Shown here: positions 1 to 5,049 of the stretch, one piece after another | How the letters are laid out: each line of letters starts with the position of its first letter | Position numbering within the stretch: position 1 is the stretch's first letter | Assembly (NCBI GenBank): GCA_030745255.1 | Contig: JASLOY010000149.1 | Span: forward strand, 1 to 8,002 | DNA length: 8,002 bases | Direction: 5' to 3' | Origin: Vicinamibacterales bacterium | Lineage (GTDB): Bacteria > Acidobacteriota > Vicinamibacteria > Vicinamibacterales > UBA8438 | Position numbers and translations under genes: made by a program | The notes under the pieces: model-generated | Database searches by the model: none | Told to the model about the DNA's origin: nothing | Seen by the model: only the letters and a program-made list of their open reading frames with translations

Positions 1-1047
1 GAAGAGATTGAACCGGTCGAGGTTGATCTGCTGGTTGTCCACCTCGACCTGCGCGAAGTCGGTGTTGTAGGTGGCGTCGAGCGTGAGTCCCGATGTCACG
101 CTGTACTTGAGGTCGGCGCCGAAGTCGCCCAGCGCCAGCGGATCGCGGTCTGGCGCCGCGTCTCGCGTGAGCACCTCGCCGACCATGTATGGCGTCACCT
201 GCAGATTGCCGGTAAAGCCAATCGGGGCACTCACGCCGGCGAGCTGTCCGGCCATCGAGACGCGGTACAGGTTGTATTGTCGCGGCAAGGGCGCCCAGAA
301 CGCCGTCTCGTTCCGCCGGCGGATGTTCCGCTGGAAGTTCACACCCCACGACTGGTCTTCGCGCGCGGGGTAGCGGATGGTGCGGAAGGGAATGGCGAAC
401 TCGGCGCTCCAGCCGACGTCAGAGATTGCCGTCTGGACTTGCCAGGCCCCGTCCCAGTTGAGATTGAAACCGCCCCCGCTGCCGCGTGAAAAGCCACCGC
501 CCCCGCCGCCTCCGAACAAGCTCCGTCCGCCGCCCTCGTCGGTGACCTGGCCGTCGTATTCCTGTCCCGCCGGCGTCGTGCCGAAGACGAAGCCGTTCTG
601 CCGGTCGCTGAAGGTGTCGAGCACCATCTGAAAGCTGTCGGCGTTGTTCATCGACGAATCGCGACGGCTGTCGGTCACGATGATGGCCGAGGGGTCCCGG
701 TCGTAGCAGACGACGCCGAAATAGATCGTGTCGTCGGTGAACACGACCCGCACCTCGGTCCGTTCCGTTGCCGCCTGACCCTCGTCTGGTGCGCTCTGGC
801 GGAACCCGCTGACCGGTTCGACCCTCGCCCATGCCGGATCGTCGAGCACGTTGCCATCGAGCGTCGGGGGCTGCTCGACCGGCAGACCGGTCGCGACTTT
901 GCCGGGCGCCTGGGCGACGAGCTCGATGTCTGTCACCGGGGTTACGGGATTCACCGGACGGCTTTGCGACTGGGCGAAGACGGGAAACGTGCCAGCGACC
1001 AGCAGGCAGACAGCTGACAGCGTGACACCAGCGTTCAATCGGAGCAT
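1..1047 (-). CDS. CBM9-like/DUF5916 domain outer-membrane protein, N-terminal part (cut by the left edge)
   Basis: The reading frame is open from the ATG at 1047 down to base 1 without a stop, giving 349 residues of a longer protein. Residues 1-25 form a Sec signal peptide ending FPVFAQ. Residues about 57-235 resemble the CBM9-like beta-sandwich found at the N-terminus of DUF5916 proteins: PTLDGNVLDDPAWARV, then TEVRVVFTDDTIYFGVVCYD, then WSAEFAIPFRTIRY. From about residue 255 the DUF5916 part begins, and the visible end (residues 324-349, with the motif TDFAQVEVDNQQINLDRF) matches the first strands of the presumed beta-barrel. A glycine-rich insert lies at about residues 172-194. Family members are typically around 700-900 residues, so more than half is probably missing. 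The start is supported by AAGGAAG five bases upstream. The role is probably an outer-membrane protein, perhaps in glycan or peptide handling, but the family function is not established. The family call is strong; the function is unknown. Confidence 0.85.
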   Translation of the reverse strand, partial: MLRLNAGVTLSAVCLLVAGTFPVFAQSQSRPVNPVTPVTDIELVAQAPGKVATGLPVEQPPTLDGNVLDDPAWARVEPVSGFRQSAPDEGQAATERTEVRVVFTDDTIYFGVVCYDRDPSAIIVTDSRRDSSMNNADSFQMVLDTFSDRQNGFVFGTTPAGQEYDGQVTDEGGGRSLFGGGGGGGFSRGSGGGFNLNWDGAWQVQTAISDVGWSAEFAIPFRTIRYPAREDQSWGVNFQRNIRRRNETAFWAPLPRQYNLYRVSMAGQLAGVSAPIGFTGNLQVTPYMVGEVLTRDAAPDRDPLALGDFGADLKYSVTSGLTLDATYNTDFAQVEVDNQQINLDRFNLF

Positions 1048-1050
1048 CAG

Positions 1051-1057
1051 CTTCCTT
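1051..1057 (-). promoter_or_regulatory. Ribosome binding site of the DUF5916 gene
   Basis: On the minus strand AAGGAAG lies a few bases before the ATG at 1047. It fixes the start of a gene that is otherwise open at the left edge, and it agrees with the signal peptide that begins at this ATG. Confidence 0.65.
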
Positions 1058-1145
1058 CGTGTCGTGCACGACGCCACACACCGTTCGCGCAGAGGGGCAA
1101 TCTTATCGACTATAGTAGGATGGCTCGTGGCGATGGGACGCGTGC

Positions 1146-1174
1146 TTGACATGCGCGCCGTCGGGCGGCACATT
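1146..1174 (+). promoter_or_regulatory. Possible sigma70-type promoter of the secreted orphan gene
   Basis: A perfect -35 box TTGACA (1146-1151) is followed after 17 bp by CACATT (1169-1174), which matches only three of six positions of the -10 consensus. It lies about 50 bp upstream of the ATG at 1225 in the divergent intergenic region, where a promoter is expected. The -35 box is convincing and the -10 box is weak. Confidence 0.4.
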
Positions 1175-1191
1175 ACCAGTGGTGCCCGGAG

Positions 1192-1208
1192 GCCCGCGTG
1201 AGGCGGGC
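1192..1208 (+). promoter_or_regulatory. Leader hairpin just before the ribosome binding site
   Basis: GCCCGC (1192-1197) and GCGGGC (1203-1208) are perfect inverted repeats around a five-base loop GTGAG. The stem ends two bases before the AGGAG of the downstream gene. It could affect ribosome access or protect the 5' end of the transcript. It may also be chance in GC-rich DNA. The hairpin contains the in-frame GTG at 1198, which makes that codon an unlikely start. Confidence 0.35.
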
Positions 1209-1210
1209 AG

Positions 1211-1215
1211 AGGAG
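1211..1215 (+). promoter_or_regulatory. Ribosome binding site selecting the ATG at 1225
   Basis: AGGAG lies nine bases before the ATG at 1225. It favours this start over the in-frame GTG at 1198, which would add nine charged residues in front of the signal peptide. Confidence 0.7.
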
Positions 1216-1224
1216 AGACAAGTC

Positions 1225-2229
1225 ATGAGCCGTTCGCATGTTGCAGGCGTCGCTCTCGTTGGAGCGCTCGTGTTGGCCATCGGTCTGCCCGTCGTGGCGC
1301 AGACGCAAACCCCGGAAGGGGTCCCGGACGGTTGGACGCCGGAACGTCTGCCCGACGGACAGCCGAACATCACCGGCATGTGGAACAACTCGAGGGCCAT
1401 GTTCACGCCACTCGAGCTGCCCGAGGACCTGGCGGGAAAAGAGCTGACGGCCGAAGAGCTCCAGGCCCGGGCCGAGGCTCGTGGCCAGGGGCGAATCGCC
1501 GGGTCCGAGTGGAAAGGACATGAGAACTCCCGCGGCGTGGGCGGCTACGGGACCTACTGGTTCGATTGGTACTGGGAGACGCCGACCGACATTGGCCAGC
1601 CCGCGCTGATCGTCGAGCCGGCCAGCGGCCGCATTCCGGAACGTACGGCGAACGCCCGCGAGTCGATTGCGATGAACATGGCCGAGCTGCACGACTCGGC
1701 GGCGAACATGGAGTCGGGCGACCGCTGCATCTCGCGCGGCGTGCTCGGCATGATGATGCCGACCGAGTACAACAACGGCACCCTCATCCTGCAGTCGCCG
1801 GGCTACGTCGTCATTCACAGCGAGATGATCCACAACGCGCGGATCATCCCGATCGACCAGCCGCACGCCGACCAGAAGGTCCGTCAATGGGAGGGCGACC
1901 CGCGCGGCCGCTGGGAAGGCAACACGCTGATCGTCGAGTCGACCAACTTCCGCGCGGTGCGCAACATGCGCGGACCGACGGCCGGCACCCGGTCGCGACA
2001 GTCGGAGGCGCAACGGGTCGTCGAGCGGTTTACCCTGGCTGGTCCAGACACGCTGCGCTACTCGATTACGATGGATGACGCCGAGACCTATGTTGCGCCG
2101 TGGACCGCGGCCTTTCCCTTCAACCGGGACGACGGCTACCTGCAGTTCGAGTACGCCTGCCACGTGGGAAATTACTCGGTGCCGAATGCGCTGGGGGGCG
2201 CTCGTGCCGAGGAGGCGGGGGGTCGGTAG
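1225..2229 (+). CDS. Secreted conserved protein of unknown function (acidobacterial-type orphan family)
   Basis: The product has 334 residues. Residues 1-25 are a Sec signal peptide ending LPVVAQ. The mature start contains LPDGQPNITGMWNN (residues 42-55), then a charged helix-like stretch PEDLAGKELTAEELQARAEA. The best conserved part, compared from memory with secreted acidobacterial proteins, is residues 165-325: GDRCISRG, PTEYNNGTLILQSPGYVVI, EMIHNARIIPID, QWEGDPRGRWEGNTLIVEST, VVERFTL, the APWTAAFPFN segment and FEYACHVGNYSVPNALGGAR. The two cysteines C168 and C312 sit in conserved motifs and could form a disulfide. I know no assigned function and see no haem, metal or nucleotide motif. 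The start at 1225 is chosen for its Shine-Dalgarno and the clean signal peptide. The gene is divergent from the DUF5916 gene and convergent with the DUF2911-like gene, so it is probably a single-gene transcript. Such proteins often occur in many paralogous copies per genome (from memory). Confidence 0.85.
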   Translation: MSRSHVAGVALVGALVLAIGLPVVAQTQTPEGVPDGWTPERLPDGQPNITGMWNNSRAMFTPLELPEDLAGKELTAEELQARAEARGQGRIAGSEWKGHENSRGVGGYGTYWFDWYWETPTDIGQPALIVEPASGRIPERTANARESIAMNMAELHDSAANMESGDRCISRGVLGMMMPTEYNNGTLILQSPGYVVIHSEMIHNARIIPIDQPHADQKVRQWEGDPRGRWEGNTLIVESTNFRAVRNMRGPTAGTRSRQSEAQRVVERFTLAGPDTLRYSITMDDAETYVAPWTAAFPFNRDDGYLQFEYACHVGNYSVPNALGGARAEEAGGR

Positions 2230-2266
2230 GGAGGGCGGTGGTCGGCTGTCTTAGCGGGTCGGCGAC

Positions 2267-3445
2267 CTACGGTTCGACACTGAAGTCGGCCTCCCACGTG
2301 TGCTGGCCCCAGTGGATGATGAGGCCAACCGTGTCCTCGTCTGTCTCATCTGCGCGCGGGACGAGATAGACCGCGAGCGGACGGTCCGTACCCGGACCGC
2401 CATGCGCGTGCGTCAGCTCTATTTCGGCGGCGTCGAACGCCGGGTCGTGCTGCGTGCCCCACGAATCGGCTTCGTGGTTGAACACGAGCCGCCAGTTCTC
2501 GCCCGCCGCCTTCAACCAGAGTCCGTACGAGCCGGGGAAGTCCGGCGCCAGATTGTCGGTCGGTATCAGCGTGTCGCCGAACCGCAGCGGCACCTCCGAT
2601 CGCAATCGAATGACCGCTCCACCTGACAACTCGACCAGCTCGCCGTCGGCTGTCGATTCGAGCGCGGCGAAATCGCGGTGGTCCGTGCCGTGCTCCTTCT
2701 GATAGAGGATCTGGATCGATTGACCGTCCGGCGTCGTGAAGGCGGTTTCGCTGCGTGTCCCAAGCCGTGCGCCGCGCCAGCGCGCGGTGGTGTCCGAATC
2801 GCGGGTCAGGCTGGTGGCCGGCCCGACGTTGGAGGTCCGCTCCGGTCGCGGTCGCGAGGGCAGCTCCACGAACTCGAAGTCGACCCGCCAGGAGTGAGCG
2901 CCCCAGTCGATCGCCAACGCTCCGCTGTCGTTGCTCCCGGGTTGCAGCGCGACGAGAAGGTACTCGGTACGCGCATCCGTCCGGCTAGTGTGGGTGAGCG
3001 GGATCAACACCGGTTCAGGGGCTTCGTCGGCCTCCGACTGATTCTCGTCTTCGTTTTCGGCTTCGGCTTCGGTTTCCTCAATCGGGCGGGCGTCGAGCAT
3101 CCATTCCGCGCCGCGCCGAGTCAGCCATAGCTCATGGTTGGGTCCGGATCGCGGCGTCTCGTCCTGGTCCGGACCGAGCGTGCCGACCCGCAGGGCCCGG
3201 TTGCCCTCGAGTCGACCGATATGAACCGCGCTGTCGGAGGGGCCAGCCAGCAGGGCCGCGTGAGCCGGGTCGTTCGCGCGCAGCGTCGGCTCGTAGGCCA
3301 CGCTGATCACTCGCGCACTCAGCGTCAGCCTCGTGTGCGCCAGTCCGTCGGGGTCGTCTGACTGGGCGGTCGCGGCGCCAGCGGCAAGCAGCGTCAGACC
3401 GGAGAGAACGCCGATCGAAAGAGAGTGGGCTCGCCGGCAGGGCAT
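2267..3445 (-). CDS. Secreted protein with two DUF2911-like halves
   Basis: The product has 392 residues, with a signal peptide at residues 1-28 (MPCRRAHS, a hydrophobic core, then ATAQ). The C-terminal half (about 240-392) follows the DUF2911 pattern: a segment GSYGLWLKAAGENWRLVFN (305-323), a tryptophan-glycine turn DSWGTQHDP (328-336), IELTHAHGG (342-350), and a final strand pair LIIHWGQHTWEADF. The N-terminal half repeats this order: NHELWLTRRGAEWMLDARP (103-121), IPLTHTSRTDARTEYLLVAL (148-167) and LAIDWGAHSWRVDFEF (177-192). The shared WGxHxWxxDF ending indicates an internal duplication. Half one carries an acidic low-complexity insert (residues 123-141) where half two has the WGTQHDP turn. 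No catalytic residues are apparent. The function of DUF2911 is not known to me. Only 60 bp separate this start from the end of the upstream monooxygenase gene on the same strand, so read-through is possible. No clear Shine-Dalgarno precedes the ATG, which leaves the start somewhat uncertain. Confidence 0.75.
   Translation of the reverse strand: MPCRRAHSLSIGVLSGLTLLAAGAATAQSDDPDGLAHTRLTLSARVISVAYEPTLRANDPAHAALLAGPSDSAVHIGRLEGNRALRVGTLGPDQDETPRSGPNHELWLTRRGAEWMLDARPIEETEAEAENEDENQSEADEAPEPVLIPLTHTSRTDARTEYLLVALQPGSNDSGALAIDWGAHSWRVDFEFVELPSRPRPERTSNVGPATSLTRDSDTTARWRGARLGTRSETAFTTPDGQSIQILYQKEHGTDHRDFAALESTADGELVELSGGAVIRLRSEVPLRFGDTLIPTDNLAPDFPGSYGLWLKAAGENWRLVFNHEADSWGTQHDPAFDAAEIELTHAHGGPGTDRPLAVYLVPRADETDEDTVGLIIHWGQHTWEADFSVEP
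3056..3072 (-). repeat. Short hexanucleotide repeat coding the acidic linker
   Basis: On the plus strand TTCGGC occurs nearly three times in tandem. Read on the minus strand it encodes Glu-Ala repeats inside the acidic, Glu-rich linker (residues 123-141) of the DUF2911-like protein. Each repeat unit is two codons, so slippage would change linker length without a frameshift. Confidence 0.6.
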
Positions 3446-3466
3446 CAGTCGTTTCAGAAGTACGTG

Positions 3467-3494
3467 GACGGCAGGCCCGGGCGGGCCTGCCGTC
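3467..3494 (-). terminator. Strong GC-rich hairpin between the monooxygenase and DUF2911-like genes
   Basis: Perfect 12-bp arms, 3467-3478 and 3483-3494, flank a four-base loop. The element begins 11 bases after the stop codon of the monooxygenase gene and ends 21 bases before the start of the next gene on the same strand. No T-tract follows on either strand, so it is not a canonical intrinsic terminator. It could be an attenuating terminator, a 3'-end stabilising stem, or a structure covering the leader of the DUF2911-like gene. The inverted repeat is directly visible; its role is inference. Confidence 0.5.
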
Positions 3495-3505
3495 GTCCGA
3501 CAGTG

Positions 3506-4813
3506 CTAGTTCTCGCCTTCGGTCGAAGTCTCAGCGTCGACCGCCACCGCGTACCCGATGAAGCCGAGCGACATTTCGTCGTCGGTCCGGGGGCCGTGGC
3601 CTGGTGTCAGGGCCGGACTGAAGTCGAAGCGCGCGCCGCGGTCCGGCGTGTTGTCATACCAGATGCTGACGTCGACGCGAGTGCCCTTGGGAATCAGCTT
3701 CGGTTCCGCCAGCTTGTAGGTCTCCTGCCAGCCCTGGGTGTACTCGGGCACGTCCAACAGCAGTTCCTCACGGCCGTCGGGATAGGTCGCCGTATAGCGG
3801 GCCGCCTTGGCGCGCAGGTGTCCGTGCGGCCAGTACGTCAGCAGGTAGGTGTCCTGCTCGAACGTCCGACCCGAGCCGATCCGGTAGTCGGAAATGCCCG
3901 GAGGGAGCTCGAACCCGGTGTTCCCGATCGAGTCGTTGATGACGCGATACTCCACCGGACGCTCTTCGACGAAGAAGGCGATCTCCGGCTGCGTCCACAC
4001 ACCGCTGCCTTCGCCCGGCTGCTTGTGGTAGTGCATGTTGTAGGTGATCGTCGAGCCCGCCTCGAGCTCGAGTCCGTAGCCGTCGGGCAGCATGACCGCC
4101 TCGGCGCCCTCGGCGATGCAGGTCAACAGATACCCCGCTCCCGCCGCGCCCTTATCGGCTTCGGCCACTTCGCCGTCCGGCGACGGCCCACGCACGAACC
4201 CGCACATATGGTGCGCGACGCTTCCGGCGCCGGTCTTGAACTCCCAGCCGCGAATCCAGACGTTGTCCGGCAGCTCTTCCTCGGTCAACGTCTTGAAGAA
4301 GCTGATGTTGAGGTCGTACACTTCGTCATCCACGAAATAGGGCTCGTCGAGCTGAAAAACGAAGTCGGGCGTGCCGAGCGACCAGCCTCCGCTTGCCTCC
4401 TCGGCGAACTGCAGCGGCGCCGGGGCATCAGCCGAGTCGCCCGCAGGCGCACCAGCGTCGACCCAGCTCAAGATGGTGCTGATCTCTTCGTCGGTGAGAC
4501 CTCGCTCGTTCGAAAAGACGCCGTTCGGGGCGGACGCATACCAGGGGGGCATCTCGTGAGCCTCGACCTTCTGGGCGATTGCGCGAGCCCAGGGCCGAGT
4601 TTCGGCGTAGCTCATGAACGACATCGGCGCGACGACGCCGGCAAGGTTCAGCCCTTCCGAACGGTGACAGCTTTGGCAGTTGTCCTGGATGATCGGCAGG
4701 ACGTCCGCGTAGTAGGTCACGTCGGCCTCATTGCTCGCCTGACCGGGCGCTGCGATTCCGCACAGTACGCCGAGTGTCAACAGGACCACGAAGACTCGTA
4801 CCTGGCTTCTCAT
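3506..4813 (-). CDS. Cytochrome c/copper type II (PHM-like) monooxygenase fusion, exported
   Basis: The product has 435 residues from the ATG at 4813. That start has GGAGGAG seven bases upstream and opens directly on a signal peptide (residues 1-27, ending PGQAS). A class I-like cytochrome c domain follows: haem site CQSCH (C46, C49, H50), with M88 in HEMPPWYA a candidate axial methionine and a closing helix LTDEEISTILSWVDAGAP. From about residue 150 the chain resembles ascorbate-dependent copper type II monooxygenases of the peptidylglycine hydroxylase fold. By analogy with PHM, H201-H202 and H261 (in YNMHYH) would be the CuA set; H330 and H332 (in WPHGHLR) plus M414 (in DDEMSLGF) would be CuB. 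The segment YPDGREELLLDVPEYTQGWQ with KLIPKGTRVDVSIWYDN is the family's C-terminal signature. The N-terminal haem could supply electrons in place of ascorbate (inference). The substrate is unknown. The gene is divergent from the PSD cytochrome gene and has a good promoter. Confidence 0.85.
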   Translation of the reverse strand: MRSQVRVFVVLLTLGVLCGIAAPGQASNEADVTYYADVLPIIQDNCQSCHRSEGLNLAGVVAPMSFMSYAETRPWARAIAQKVEAHEMPPWYASAPNGVFSNERGLTDEEISTILSWVDAGAPAGDSADAPAPLQFAEEASGGWSLGTPDFVFQLDEPYFVDDEVYDLNISFFKTLTEEELPDNVWIRGWEFKTGAGSVAHHMCGFVRGPSPDGEVAEADKGAAGAGYLLTCIAEGAEAVMLPDGYGLELEAGSTITYNMHYHKQPGEGSGVWTQPEIAFFVEERPVEYRVINDSIGNTGFELPPGISDYRIGSGRTFEQDTYLLTYWPHGHLRAKAARYTATYPDGREELLLDVPEYTQGWQETYKLAEPKLIPKGTRVDVSIWYDNTPDRGARFDFSPALTPGHGPRTDDEMSLGFIGYAVAVDAETSTEGEN

Positions 4814-4820
4814 CGGTGGA

Positions 4821-4827
4821 CTCCTCC
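4821..4827 (-). promoter_or_regulatory. Strong ribosome binding site of the monooxygenase gene
   Basis: Read on the minus strand the site is GGAGGAG, seven bases before the ATG at 4813. It rules against the in-frame ATG at 4837, which would put this site inside the coding region and add eight residues ahead of the signal peptide. Confidence 0.8.
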
Positions 4828-4860
4828 CCCACTGCACGAATGCGCCGAATATCCCCCCGA

Positions 4861-4889
4861 CTTATACCATCAACCTCGCCGTTCGACAA
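4861..4889 (-). promoter_or_regulatory. Sigma70-type promoter of the monooxygenase gene
   Basis: On the minus strand TTGTCG (4884-4889) and TATAAG (4861-4866) are separated by exactly 17 bp, matching four and five of six consensus positions. The expected transcription start is near 4854, which gives a leader of about 40 bases carrying the strong ribosome binding site. Confidence 0.6.
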
Positions 4890-4959
4890 ATCTGGTGACA
4901 GTTCCGCGCAGCCTCTGGAGCCGAGCCTTTCGGGTCCGGATCTGGGGGCGGGAATCCTG

Positions 4960-4988
4960 TTGCACACCGCCCGACAGACCACTACAGT
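4960..4988 (+). promoter_or_regulatory. Possible promoter of the PSD cytochrome-DUF1552 operon
   Basis: TTGCAC (4960-4965) and TACAGT (4983-4988) are 17 bp apart, matching three and four of six consensus positions. The site is about 60 bases upstream of the ATG at 5050 and back to back with the promoter of the divergent monooxygenase gene, about 70 bp away. The boxes are weak, so this is tentative. Confidence 0.3.
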
Positions 4989-5034
4989 TAGAAGATTGTC
5001 GCGAGTTCGGACTTCATCTGGTCGACGAACGCGG

Positions 5035-5040
5035 GGAAGG
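5035..5040 (+). promoter_or_regulatory. Ribosome binding site of the PSD cytochrome gene
   Basis: GGAAGG lies nine bases before the ATG at 5050. Together with the signal peptide starting there, it rejects the upstream in-frame starts that would run back through the promoter region and into the divergent gene. Confidence 0.55.
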
Positions 5041-5049
5041 GTACGGCCG

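Noticed and set aside
508..535. Glycine-rich insert in the DUF5916 protein as a novel element
   Set aside because: Glycine-rich loops at this position of the CBM9-like domain are common in DUF5916 proteins, and simple composition explains it.
419..1081. Minus-strand open frame of 220 codons overlapping the DUF5916 gene
   Set aside because: It lies in another frame of the same strand and is rich in Arg and Gly with no domain features. The adjacent frame carries the signal peptide, CBM9-like and DUF5916 motifs.
1109..1116. TATAGT-like -10 box for the DUF5916 gene inside the palindrome ACTATAGT
   Set aside because: No acceptable -35 box lies 15-19 bp upstream on the minus strand. It may be a real start region, but one box is not enough to annotate.
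2221..2270. Possible bidirectional terminator in the convergent gap
   Set aside because: Only a 5-bp GTAGG/CCTAC stem with a loop of about 35 bases can be drawn, and there is no T-tract.
4774..5049. Upstream in-frame extension of the PSD cytochrome gene by 92 codons
   Set aside because: It has an Arg/Ser-rich composition without a signal peptide, overlaps the divergent gene's start and promoter, and the ATG at 5050 has its own ribosome binding site and signal peptide.
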